DNA of 64,000 nucleotides from Rhodococcus sp. 1168 (GTDB lineage: Bacteria; Actinomycetota; Actinomycetes; Mycobacteriales; Mycobacteriaceae), in assembly GCF_002091955.1 (NCBI RefSeq), contig NZ_MKKY01000083.1, positions 1 through 64,000 of the forward strand, read 5' to 3'. The position numbers and the translations under genes are program-made. Below, in pieces: positions 44,476 through 52,681 of the stretch. The notes beneath the pieces were generated by a model. It worked only from the letters and a program-made list of their open reading frames with translations. It made no database searches and had not been told where the DNA came from. The stretch's first letter is position 1; each line of letters starts with the position of its first letter.

Positions 44476-44571
44476 CCCACCCCCCGGGTCACTCCGCAGG
44501 CTGCGCTCCCACCCCCCGGGTCACTCCGCAGGCTGCGCTCCCACCCCCCGGGTCACTCCGCAGGCTGCGCT
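44476..44571. repeat. 32-bp tandem repeat, three copies, between convergent genes
   Basis: Three copies with an exact 32-bp period (GGGTCACTCCGCAGGCTGCG at 44486, 44518 and 44550). Each contains the small dyad CGCAG-G-CTGCG. The array begins 14 bp after the lipase stop, and its last copy contains the stop codon and final codons of the convergent ABC transporter. It may have grown out of that gene end and could act as a transcription terminator. Confidence 0.9.
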
Positions 44572-46430
44572 TCCACCGAAAACTGGGTTCGATGCAGCTC
44601 CTCGTAGCGTCCCCCCGCTGCGAGGAGTTCATCATGGGTACCGCGCTGGACGATCTGGCCTGCTTCGACGACCAGAATGACGTCGGCGGCACGGATGGTC
44701 GAGAGTCGGTGCGCAATTACCACGGACGTCTTACCTTCCAGTGCTTCACTCAGCGCAGCCTGGACGGCGACCTCCGAAGTCGAGTCCAACGACGCCGTGG
44801 CCTCGTCCAGAATCACTACACGCGGGCGCGCTACGAGTAGACGTGCGATCGTCAATCGCTGCCTCTCACCGCCGGACAACCGGTACCCACGCTCGCCGAC
44901 GACAGTGTTCAGCCCGTCGGGAAGCGAAGCGACGAGATCGCTCAGCCTGGCCCGGTTCAGCGCATCCCACACTTCCTCGTCCGTCGCGTCCGGTCGCGGC
45001 AACACGATGTTCGCTCGGATGGTCTCGTGGAACAGATGCCCGTCCTGGGTCACCATCCCGACTGCACCGCGAATCGACTCGGCGGTCAGATCGCGCACGT
45101 CTACACCGGCGAGGCGTACTGCGCCACTGTCGACGTCGTAGAGCCGTGCGATCAGCTGGGCGATCGTCGACTTACCTGCACCCGAGGTGCCGACGAGGGC
45201 CACCATCTGGCCGGGCTCCGCGCGGAACGACACACCGTGCAGAACTTCCTCGCCGCCGCGTGAATCGAGCGTGGATACTTCTTCGAGCGAGGCCAGGGAC
45301 ACCTTGTCCGCCGACGGGTAGGCGAATCGAACGTCGTCGAGTTCCACCGAGACCGGCCCGTCGGGAACGTGTGCCGCATCGGGCTTGTCCTGGATCAACG
45401 GAACCAGATCGAGAACTTCGAAGACTCGCTCGAAGCTGACGAGCGCACTCATGATCTCGACACGGGCGCTGGCCAGCTGGGTCAACGGCGAATACAACCG
45501 AGTGAGTAGCAGCGACAGTGCCACGACAGATCCGGGGTCGAGCTGACCACGAAGCGCGTAGAAACCGCCGAGCCCATAAACGACGGCGAGTGCAAGCGCC
45601 GACACGAGCGTCAACGCCGTGATGAAGACCGTCTGCACCATCGCGCTGCGGACGCCGATGTCGCGGACACGGGAAGCGCGCACCGCGAACTCGGTGGATT
45701 CGATGTCGGGTTGGCCGAACAACTTCACCAAAGTCGCTCCCGGGGCGGAGAACCGCTCGGTCATCTGCGTGCTCATCGCCGAGTTGTGATCGGCCGCCTC
45801 ACGTTGCAGGCGCGCCAGCCGCCGGCCCATCCGCCGTGCTGGTATCACGAAGACCGGCAACAGAATCAAGGCCATCAGTGTGATCTGCCACGAGATCCCG
45901 ATCATCACGACCAAGGTCAGCACCAAGGTGACCAGGTTGCTGACCACTCCGGACAGGGTGTCGCTGAACGCCCTCTGCGCGCCGATGACGTCGTTGTTGA
46001 GTCGACTGACGAGGGCGCCCGTCCTGGTACGAGTGAAAAACGCAATCGGCATCCGCTGCACGTGGTCGAACACCGCGGTACGTAGGTCGAGTATGAGACC
46101 CTCGCCGATGTTCGAGGACAACCACCGACTGAAAAGGCCGATAGCCGCGTCGACGATGGCGATGAGCCCGATCAGCAGTGCCAGGCGCAGAACAACCTCG
46201 AACGCGTCGCCGTCGACGATTGCGTTGACGACTCGACCGGCCAGGACGGGCGTTGCGACCGCCAGCGCCGCCAGCACGACACTGAGCAGGACGAATCCGA
46301 TCAGCTTGCGGCGGTGTGGCTGCGCGAATGTCAAGATTCTGCGTGCGGTCTCAGCCGAGAACTTCGTCTGGTGGGAGGAGGCACTCATCGACCGATACAA
46401 CTGGTTCCGCGCCGTGACTTCCATGCTCAT
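44553..46430 (-). CDS. ABC exporter, fused permease and ATPase
   Basis: Half-transporter of 625 residues. Six membrane helices (about residues 40-320) precede an ATPase domain with Walker A GTSGAGKST, signature LSGGERQR, Walker B VVILDEAT and the switch His in IAHRLST. It is a type IV exporter of the MsbA/multidrug group and works as a dimer. Two ATGs, 46430 and 46424, are possible starts, with weak ribosome binding sites. Its C-terminus ends inside the 32-bp repeat array. It lies 183 bp downstream of the BtrH-like gene on the same strand; substrate unknown. Confidence 0.9.
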   Translation of the reverse strand: MSMEVTARNQLYRSMSASSHQTKFSAETARRILTFAQPHRRKLIGFVLLSVVLAALAVATPVLAGRVVNAIVDGDAFEVVLRLALLIGLIAIVDAAIGLFSRWLSSNIGEGLILDLRTAVFDHVQRMPIAFFTRTRTGALVSRLNNDVIGAQRAFSDTLSGVVSNLVTLVLTLVVMIGISWQITLMALILLPVFVIPARRMGRRLARLQREAADHNSAMSTQMTERFSAPGATLVKLFGQPDIESTEFAVRASRVRDIGVRSAMVQTVFITALTLVSALALAVVYGLGGFYALRGQLDPGSVVALSLLLTRLYSPLTQLASARVEIMSALVSFERVFEVLDLVPLIQDKPDAAHVPDGPVSVELDDVRFAYPSADKVSLASLEEVSTLDSRGGEEVLHGVSFRAEPGQMVALVGTSGAGKSTIAQLIARLYDVDSGAVRLAGVDVRDLTAESIRGAVGMVTQDGHLFHETIRANIVLPRPDATDEEVWDALNRARLSDLVASLPDGLNTVVGERGYRLSGGERQRLTIARLLVARPRVVILDEATASLDSTSEVAVQAALSEALEGKTSVVIAHRLSTIRAADVILVVEAGQIVQRGTHDELLAAGGRYEELHRTQFSVEAQPAE

Positions 46431-46613
46431 GTCTTGACCGTAGAACCTCGATGAAAATCGAGTTCGAGCGGTCACCGTGGAGACGGTCGACCGTGCAGCA
46501 GTTCTAGTGGCGGCCCGTCGGAATCGTCGACGCGAGCCAGACGACGGCGTCTGCAATCTCGCTCGGCGAGGCGAGTCCCCTCGACGGACGGTCGGCTGCG
46601 GCATGTACGTTCT

Positions 46614-47699
46614 TCACCTTGATCCGGGTGCTCCCCTTTGTTCGACCTTCTCCAGCGAAGCGAGCGATGCCATCGCTGTCCGTTCGATCCGTTCGATCGT
46701 TGTGAGCACCTCGGCCGCCTCGCTCAGGAAGTCCGCCTTTCCCGTACTACCGGCGCGGCCGATCAACTCTGAGGCTCGGGTCCAGAGCAGTGCGGATTCC
46801 GCGAACCGGGCCGCGTTCTCGACGATGATGTCCGCGTGTGATCTGCGTGCAACGAGCTCCTCACATTCGGTCAGGAAGTCCCGATACAGGTTGCGGAACA
46901 GCGCCCCTCCCGTGCCCGCCCGCTCCATCAGCATCGCGATGACCGGGAGATCGCGAGCAGGCTCGCCCACTCGGTCGAACCATGATGGGATCCGCTTGGC
47001 CGCAGTGAGGATGCCGCGGTTGCCGAGGTTGGCGATCGGGGGCGCAAGGAATTCCTTTGCGCAGGCAGTTATCGCAGGAACGATCGCCTCGTGAATCTGC
47101 TCGGGCATCGTCGCCGCGGTGGGCACGTTCACGGTGAAGGCGCGTTGGTGTGCAGACATCGGTCCTCGCGCTGCTCGTGCCCGCGCCAAACTTTCCAGGG
47201 TGGTCGTGACCTCCCCGCCCTGCTGAGCCGTATCGATCAAGAAGGCCGTGTCCTGGTCGTAGCCGTACATGGCAACGACGTGACCGGCGAAATGCACCCT
47301 GGATCCGAAGTACTCCAGATCGTAGCTGTCGAGCTGCAGGCCGACAGGTGTGCCGCGGTCGATGGTTGTGCGCAGTCGATCCCACGCCTTCCGCGCCGAG
47401 GTCGTCTCCTCCGCACGCAGAGTCACTCCCAGACGTGAGGTCAGGGTCTGGGTGAGCGCGAACGGCTTGACCCGGCCGCCGAGGAACGGCAGGTCCTGCT
47501 TGTTGGAATCCCAGTAAACGAAAGACAACCCCGCGCCCAAACCGAACAGCATCGGCTCGGACAGCGCGAGCCCGGCGTGCGTCAGGAGAACGCCGAGCGC
47601 CGTCGTCTCGCAATGCAATCCGCCGGCGGTGTGGACTCCGTCGATGATCGTTGCGTTGACCGGCCCGTCGCTGCTTCCCCGAGGCATCGAATCACTCAT
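46614..47699 (-). CDS. BtrH N-terminal / DUF4872 domain protein
   Basis: A 361-residue protein. The first 160 residues resemble the papain-like BtrH N-terminal domain: Cys30 in GGLHCETTALG, His140 in FAGHVVAMYGYD and a following Asp in TAFLIDT. They form a plausible Cys-His-Asp triad. The C-terminal helical part fits DUF4872. BtrH itself is an acyltransferase that moves an amino-acyl group from a carrier protein onto an aminoglycoside, so the fold can do acyl transfer or peptide cleavage. It overlaps the PadR gene by 8 bp. Substrate unknown. Confidence 0.78.
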   Translation of the reverse strand: MSDSMPRGSSDGPVNATIIDGVHTAGGLHCETTALGVLLTHAGLALSEPMLFGLGAGLSFVYWDSNKQDLPFLGGRVKPFALTQTLTSRLGVTLRAEETTSARKAWDRLRTTIDRGTPVGLQLDSYDLEYFGSRVHFAGHVVAMYGYDQDTAFLIDTAQQGGEVTTTLESLARARAARGPMSAHQRAFTVNVPTAATMPEQIHEAIVPAITACAKEFLAPPIANLGNRGILTAAKRIPSWFDRVGEPARDLPVIAMLMERAGTGGALFRNLYRDFLTECEELVARRSHADIIVENAARFAESALLWTRASELIGRAGSTGKADFLSEAAEVLTTIERIERTAMASLASLEKVEQRGAPGSR

Positions 47700-48216
47700 T
47701 GGACACCGGGACCCGAGTCGCGAGCCACGACCTTTCTGCCTCGAGGAGGCTCAGCGAATACGAGAAGACTTCGCGAGCAGGACGAGGGAGAGGTGCTTGG
47801 GAGCGCTCGGCAGCGGTGACGGCGCTGATCCGCTCATCGATCCAGATCAGGCGTCGCTGGAGTGAGTCGACGTAGTCCTCCTCGGAGATCAACGACAGGT
47901 TGGCGAGCCCGATGAGCACGGGGTGCACGACGGTTCGCTGGTCAGCGATGAACGTGACGGCACTTTCTTTCGCGGCGTGCCGCCCGGCTGCGGTCGCATG
48001 GAACACCCGTCTGGACTTGGCACCGGCCTGAGCGCCATCGGACTCGATGAGTCCGCGACCTTCAAGTTTCGTGAGCACGTAATAGATCGACGAGAAGCCA
48101 ACCTCCGCCCAGCGCCGGATCCCACGTTGTTCGATCACCTGGTCGAGGTCGTAGCCATGCCTCGGCCGCTCTGTGATGAGACCGAGGATGGTCAGTTCGG
48201 TCGCCGTCAATTCCAC
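47692..48216 (-). CDS. PadR family transcriptional regulator
   Basis: A 174-residue regulator. The winged-helix domain (residues 5-80) has the PadR signature LGLITERPRHGYDL and SSIYYVLTKLEGRGLIES, followed by the helical dimerisation arm of the PadR/Vir group. It probably represses its own operon with the BtrH-like gene, and perhaps the ABC exporter. The GTG at 48216 has no good ribosome binding site. A TAGAAT -10 element seven bases upstream suggests a leaderless message. Confidence 0.87.
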   Translation of the reverse strand: MELTATELTILGLITERPRHGYDLDQVIEQRGIRRWAEVGFSSIYYVLTKLEGRGLIESDGAQAGAKSRRVFHATAAGRHAAKESAVTFIADQRTVVHPVLIGLANLSLISEEDYVDSLQRRLIWIDERISAVTAAERSQAPLPRPAREVFSYSLSLLEAERSWLATRVPVSNE

Positions 48217-48223
48217 CGGTCTA

Positions 48224-48237
48224 TTCTAGCACTAGAA
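48224..48237. promoter_or_regulatory. Palindromic operator/promoter of the PadR operon
   Basis: TTCTAG-CA-CTAGAA is a perfect inverted repeat with 6-bp arms. Its left arm, read on the minus strand, contains the -10-like TAGAAT. Binding here would block the promoter. It lies eight bases before the padR start. Confidence 0.6.
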
Positions 48238-48243
48238 CACCAC

Positions 48244-49038
48244 TTAGCGACCAGATCCACACGTCCCGACCACGACCGTTGCATCGAGCTCATCCGACCG
48301 CACCACGTGCGTGTCGAAGCCGGCCTCTCGAACGAGGCTCGCGGTCTCGGGTGCCTGCAGTGCGCTGGTTTCGATCAGCAGATGACCGCCGGGTACGAGC
48401 CAGCGCGGTGCGTCCGCTGCAACCCGACGCTGCACCGCGAGACCGTCGACGCCGCCGTCGAGGGCCACAATCGGTTCGTGATCGCGGGCTTCCGACGGCA
48501 TCGAGCCGATCTCATCCGTCGGAACATAGGGCGCATTCGCCAGCACGACATCGACGTTGCCGCGCAGGTTCACCGGTAGTGCCGCATACAAGTCACCCTC
48601 ATGCACCTGCCCTCCGAGGGATGCGATATTGATTCGGGCGAACTCCAGAGCAACCGGATCGACGTCGGCGCAATGCAATTCGATTCCGGGAAGCTCGGAC
48701 GCGAGAGCGGCTCCAACCGCGCCCGAACCGCAACAAATATCGACCACGGTCTCGATCGGTAGGGATGCGGCCTGCTCCACCAACAGTTCGGTCCGTCGGC
48801 GAGGTACGAAAACACCGGGGCCGACCGCAATGCGTATGCCACAGAACTCGGCCCACCCGAGCAACTGCTCCAGCGGAGTACCCGACACGCGTCGATTGAC
48901 CATGTCTTCGAGCTCGACACCATCGAAAGCCGCTGTCAGCAGTTCCGCCTCGTCCTCGGCGTAGACGCATCCGGCGGAACGGAGAGTGTGGACGATGTCG
49001 AGCAATGAAGCAGAGGGAGCCGAATCCGAACGAATCAT
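48244..49038 (-). CDS. Putative protein N5-glutamine methyltransferase (PrmC-related)
   Basis: A 264-residue SAM-dependent methyltransferase related to HemK/PrmC, which methylates the GGQ glutamine of release factors. The SAM-binding VVDICCGSGAVG is near residue 98. The substrate-binding NPPY motif is NAPYVPT near residue 166, a variant seen in a PrmC-related actinobacterial subgroup. PrmC proper is encoded elsewhere in such genomes, next to prfA. Its target is unknown. It is upstream of padR on the same strand, 27 bp away. Confidence 0.82.
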   Translation of the reverse strand: MIRSDSAPSASLLDIVHTLRSAGCVYAEDEAELLTAAFDGVELEDMVNRRVSGTPLEQLLGWAEFCGIRIAVGPGVFVPRRRTELLVEQAASLPIETVVDICCGSGAVGAALASELPGIELHCADVDPVALEFARINIASLGGQVHEGDLYAALPVNLRGNVDVVLANAPYVPTDEIGSMPSEARDHEPIVALDGGVDGLAVQRRVAADAPRWLVPGGHLLIETSALQAPETASLVREAGFDTHVVRSDELDATVVVGTCGSGR

Positions 49039-49110
49039 GAAGGAGCCTTCCTGGACGAAGGTATGAGCGCCCCTATCTACTGCGTTGCTGCCGATTCGAC
49101 TTTAACGCAC

Positions 49111-49175
49111 CTACGACGCTCGAGCAGGAAGGAAGATCGGTCCCGTAACCGATCCGCGCATCGTGTTGTGGAGCC
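49111..49175 (-). pseudogene. Remnant of a TDT transporter C-terminus
   Basis: The minus strand reads NTMRGSVTGPIFLPA, closely matching the end of the intact TDT transporter at 50800-51924 (NTVRGSLSGRIFLPA). The DNA of the two segments also aligns over about 50 bases, including an identical CGATCCGCG. No upstream part of the gene remains. The rest of 49039-49243 shows no gene. Confidence 0.5.
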
Positions 49176-49243
49176 ACGCATCGAGTAGCGGGCACGACTG
49201 CTCGACGTCGTCGAACAGTCGTGCCCAGCTTTTGGAATAACGG

Positions 49244-49723
49244 TCACTTCGAGGACAGGCTCGATAGGGACGCACTCCGCCGATGCCATGCGGGGTCGTA
49301 GATATGAGCAAGGCTCCCCAGTGCCAACGCAGCCAGCAGCAATCCGAAGTCACGCAGAGCGACGTCGTAGAAACCGGTGTGAGTCAGCAGGTTGATGATG
49401 ATTCCGGTGAGCCAGGCGGCCACGACGTACGCCGCGTAGCGCGGTTTCACCGCGACAGCGATGCCCGCCACGATTTCCACAACACCCACCACCAGCATGG
49501 CGTGATATGCGCTCATGGGAACGATGTCGACGATCCATGGCGCTAAATAGTCCTGCCAATTGGTGAGCACATTGGTGAATTTGTCGATGCCGAAGACGAT
49601 CGGCAACGCGGTGAATCCAATCCGCAGCAATAGGAACGCACCGTAGGCGGGGTCATGGCGAGCATGCTGCAGTGCGTGCGCCGAAGCGTGAACGGTCGAT
49701 GGGTGAGACGTAGAAGCAGTCAT
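49244..49723 (-). CDS. DoxX-like membrane protein
   Basis: A 159-residue membrane protein with four helices, resembling the DoxX family. LLLRIGFTALPIVFGIDKF near residue 30 opens helix 1, and helices two to four follow to residue 140. DoxX proteins are linked to thiol and oxidative stress and form membrane complexes with other redox proteins. The ATG at 49723 has AGAGGAGA six bases upstream. It is divergent from a Cys-rich HTH regulator across an AT-rich 90-bp space, so that protein probably regulates it. Confidence 0.83.
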   Translation of the reverse strand: MTASTSHPSTVHASAHALQHARHDPAYGAFLLLRIGFTALPIVFGIDKFTNVLTNWQDYLAPWIVDIVPMSAYHAMLVVGVVEIVAGIAVAVKPRYAAYVVAAWLTGIIINLLTHTGFYDVALRDFGLLLAALALGSLAHIYDPAWHRRSASLSSLSSK

Positions 49724-49813
49724 CGCAATCTCCTCTGTAAGACCAATAAAGACTAGTTTTAGATTCTGCCGATTTTTCGTATTTGTCAAGACTTTTTGGT
49801 GTTAGAATTTGGA
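49724..49813. promoter_or_regulatory. AT-rich divergent promoter region with repeated elements
   Basis: This 90-bp space is markedly richer in A and T than its surroundings. It carries two related elements, AAGACT-N4-TTAGA (49749) and AAGACT-N8-TTAGA (49788). The second ends in TAGAAT at 49803, five bases before the regulator ATG. ACTAGT sits at the centre of the first. Confidence 0.5.
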
Positions 49814-50521
49814 ATGGCTTCCACCTTTCCCGACGACTCCGCCATCCTGACGGCGCTGAGCAACCTCGAGGACCCGCTTCGACGCCGGCTGTACCAGTAC
49901 ATAGCCGAGCGTGAAGGGCCGGTGTCCCGTGAGCAGGCTGCGGACGCCGCTGGAATCGGGCGGACGCTGGCGGCCTATCACCTGGACAAGCTGGCAGATG
50001 CAGGTCTGCTGAATGTCAGTTATCAGCGTCCCGCCGGACGGGGCGGGCCTGGCGCTGGTCGACCGGCGAAGATGTATTCGCCGACCACAACAGAAATGTC
50101 CTTCGGCGTGCCACCTCGCGACTACGAATTGCTCGCGCGGTTGCTCGTCTCGGCCGTCGAGGACGACACCACCGGAGCGATTCGGGCAGCAATCGACAGC
50201 GCGGCACGGGACGCCGGCCGTAACGCCGTCGATAAGACCCATGGAGACCTCATGTCGGCCCTGCGGGAGTGCGGATTTCTACCGCACATCGCTGAAGACG
50301 GCGTGATTCGATTACGCAACTGCCCTTTTCATGCTGTCGCGCGAGACCATCGAGACATTGTGTGCGGGTTGAATCTAAGGCTGATCGAAGGTGTTGTCGA
50401 CGGCAGTTCATGTCACGATGCACACCCGGAGCTGAGTCCACAACCAGGTCGATGCTGTGTCGTACTCCACAGCTCGGGGTACGTGCGTAATGACGACACG
50501 GAAGACGGCCCGGACGAATGA
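49814..50521 (+). CDS. Cys-rich HTH regulator, SufR/ArsR-like
   Basis: A 235-residue winged-helix regulator. The DNA-binding domain covers residues 15-90 (PLRRRLYQYIAER, then AAYHLDKLADAGLL). The C-terminal domain carries CPFHAVARDH, VCGLN, SCHD and a CC pair. This cysteine spacing resembles regulators that hold an Fe-S cluster, such as SufR. It probably senses iron, oxygen or nitric oxide and controls doxX. The ATG at 49814 lacks a ribosome binding site but follows a TAGAAT element by five bases, suggesting a leaderless message. Confidence 0.8.
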   Translation: MASTFPDDSAILTALSNLEDPLRRRLYQYIAEREGPVSREQAADAAGIGRTLAAYHLDKLADAGLLNVSYQRPAGRGGPGAGRPAKMYSPTTTEMSFGVPPRDYELLARLLVSAVEDDTTGAIRAAIDSAARDAGRNAVDKTHGDLMSALRECGFLPHIAEDGVIRLRNCPFHAVARDHRDIVCGLNLRLIEGVVDGSSCHDAHPELSPQPGRCCVVLHSSGYVRNDDTEDGPDE

Positions 50522-50555
50522 GCTATCGGCAGGGTATGTCCGAGAGAAGATTTCG

Positions 50556-50720
50556 GTGACCACGGCGTTCGTTTTGTCGGGTGGCGCGAGCCTTGGTGCC
50601 ATCCAGCTGATCGCGCGCGCCTACGCGCAAACGACGGAATGGCTGCAGCAGCGCATCCCGTCGTTCGGCCAGGCGTACCTGTTGAAGCCCCATCAGCACG
50701 ACGCCGACTGTGCGAAGTAG
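50556..50720 (+). pseudogene. Internally deleted patatin-like phospholipase
   Basis: A 54-codon frame begins VTTAFVLSGGASLGAIQ, the N-terminal glycine-rich oxyanion motif of patatin-like hydrolases. It then jumps to LIARAYAQTTEWLQQRI, which looks like the C-terminal helix of the same family. The catalytic Ser (GxSxG) and Asp region is absent. GAGAAGA precedes the GTG start. The intact protein would be near 280 residues, so about 80 per cent has been lost without a frameshift. Confidence 0.55.
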
Positions 50721-50799
50721 CAGACGCTTGCAATGACCGCAGTGGGCGCGCGCCCTACCGGCTGCGTATCTTCCGACCCGACTTCGACCCGGCCCGCTC

Positions 50800-51924
50800 T
50801 TACGCAGGGAGAAAGATGCGGCCGGACAGCGATCCGCGAACCGTGTTGGTCGCGACGACCGCCCAGGCGGTCACGAGGAGTACGAACAATGCGACGGCCA
50901 GCAGATGCAGCCCACTACTGTTCGTTGCTGTTCCGAGAGCTGCTGCACCCGTAACACAGGTGCCGACGGGGAAGGTGAAGCTCCACCAGGTCAGCGAGAA
51001 CGTCAGTCCCTGCGACGCAGCCTTGACGGTCAACGCTGTGGCCGTCGCGAACACGAGCGCGCCGAATATCGCCATCACAATTCCGTACACGATCCCGAAG
51101 ACGTGCAGACCCGACGCGATCGCTGCATCGTCACCGGAAAACACCTTTGCCGAGACGGTGCCGAGCAGGTTCGCTGCGGTGATGGACTGGCCGATCAACC
51201 CGAGGCAGATCCACACTGTCGGCATGGCCGCAAGCGGCGGAGTGCCACCGCGAAGCAGGTGCCGCCCGATCAGCGCCATGGTGAACATGCCGACGGTCAG
51301 GCTCGAGGCGAACATCGCATAGCAGGCGACAAGGAGAACCAATCGCGGCCGACCGTCCATGTGCTGCAACAGAAACACTCCTGTCGAGGCTGAAACCATG
51401 GGTGGGACGACGGGCATCAGCCAAGCCGGCAGTGGCGCAGCGTGGGCGCGCGCAGCGATCATCCGCCATGGAATCCACACGGTTGTCGCCAGGCCCATCA
51501 GCGTGCCTGCAGTCCACAGGACCACGTCGATCGACAATGCCGCGCCCTGCCCCAGCACGTCTTTGCCGACGAGGAGCGTTCCGGCGCCGACCGTCAGAAA
51601 CGCCATCGGTGGGGCCCCGTAGAACAGTGACGCAACCGGGTGGCGTGCGTATCGACGGGCATTGCCGCCGTGCAGGATCCAGTGCGCTGCGAAAGCGGCG
51701 ACCAGTGCGATCAACGCCGTCGACGCGATCGCCCACACGATAAGCGCGAATGTATGGAGGCCGGTGAACTGCAGCGGAAGCGTCGCTGCCGCATTGGCGA
51801 CGATGCCGGTGCCCATGATCGATGCGAACCAGTTGGGGCCGAGGTGTTCGAGCAGCTGCCCTGGGCGGTCGAGGTCTTCGAACAGCCGTGTCCGCGATGA
51901 GGTCAGGATGGCTGGTGGGGGCAT
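50800..51924 (-). CDS. TDT family transporter (SLAC1/TehA-like)
   Basis: A 374-residue membrane protein with ten predicted helices of the tellurite-resistance/dicarboxylate transporter family, which includes plant SLAC1 anion channels and sulfite exporters. The N-terminal LGPNWFASIMGTGIVANA near residue 28 is the family signature, and TWWSFTFPVGT near 315 marks helix nine. The substrate could be an organic acid, sulfite or another anion. A second, decayed copy of its C-terminus lies 1.7 kb away. Confidence 0.88.
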   Translation of the reverse strand: MPPPAILTSSRTRLFEDLDRPGQLLEHLGPNWFASIMGTGIVANAAATLPLQFTGLHTFALIVWAIASTALIALVAAFAAHWILHGGNARRYARHPVASLFYGAPPMAFLTVGAGTLLVGKDVLGQGAALSIDVVLWTAGTLMGLATTVWIPWRMIAARAHAAPLPAWLMPVVPPMVSASTGVFLLQHMDGRPRLVLLVACYAMFASSLTVGMFTMALIGRHLLRGGTPPLAAMPTVWICLGLIGQSITAANLLGTVSAKVFSGDDAAIASGLHVFGIVYGIVMAIFGALVFATATALTVKAASQGLTFSLTWWSFTFPVGTCVTGAAALGTATNSSGLHLLAVALFVLLVTAWAVVATNTVRGSLSGRIFLPA

Positions 51925-52055
51925 GCCTCCACGTTGACTGCTCGATTACGCAGCCGGTAGAGGTCTTACACTTGTGCGGTCACAACTCCCGCTTGTTACG
52001 TCAGGTCGATCGAGGTAATTTGACCGGCGCATCCGGATCGGACGACAGTTGACGG

Positions 52056-52681
52056 GTGACCCCGCTCGCCCCACGGCCCAACCTGCTCGCCGACTGTTCG
52101 AGCTGCTTCGGCCTCTGCTGCGTCGCGCTGCCGTTCAGCCGATCCTCCGACTTCGCGGTGAACAAAGATGCAGGCGAGCCTGCCGCAATCTGCAGGAGGA
52201 CTTTTGCTGCGGAATTCACACGAAGCTCCGTAGCTCGGGTTTCCGTGGGTGCACGGTGTACGACTGCTTCGGCGCCGGCCAACAAGTCTCACAGCACACG
52301 TTCGGTGGCCGGAGCTGGCGCGAGGATACCGCTCTTGCAGGTCGGATGTTCGAGGTATTGCTGACAGCCAGCGATCTGGTTCGGGCGCAGGCCAAGGGCA
52401 AGAAGAAGAACTATCGAGAGGCGGACCTCATCGGGAAGAGACTGACGGGCATCGGCCTGACCGGCGCCGACTTCCGCGGCGCCTATCTCATCGCAGCCGA
52501 TATGAGAGGGGCGGATCTGCGAATCGCCGATATGATCGGTGCAGACCTACGCGACACCGACCTCTCCGGTACGGATCTTCGAAAGAGCTTGTTCCTCACA
52601 CAGTTTCAAATCAACGCCACCAAAGGCGACACCGAAACCAGGATTCCCCAAGCGCTCGAGCGGCCATCGCACTGGAGCTAG
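52056..52681 (+). pseudogene. Pentapeptide-repeat protein with a single-base frameshift
   Basis: The first part, from the GTG at 52056, encodes a Cys-rich N-terminus (ADCSSCFGLCCVALPFS). Around 52176-52181 the frame must shift by one base to continue as CRNLQEDFCCGIH and CTVYDCFGAGQQVSQHTFGG. Pentapeptide repeats follow (GADFRGAYL, GADLRIADM, GADLRDTDL) to the stop at 52681. Read together the product would be about 208 residues and look complete. Either a base was lost in evolution or the assembly has an error. Function unknown; the cysteines may bind metal. Confidence 0.7.

Noticed and set aside
44476-44571. Possible CRISPR array with 32-bp repeats
   Set aside because: The copies are directly adjacent with no spacers between them, and no cas genes are present.
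43301-44680. Long plus-strand frame of 459 codons over the lipase
   Set aside because: It is an Arg/Ser/Pro-rich shadow of the lipase gene and shows no domain.
50744-50755. GGGCGCGCGCCC palindrome as a terminator
   Set aside because: There is no loop and no supporting context; short GC palindromes are common in this genome type.
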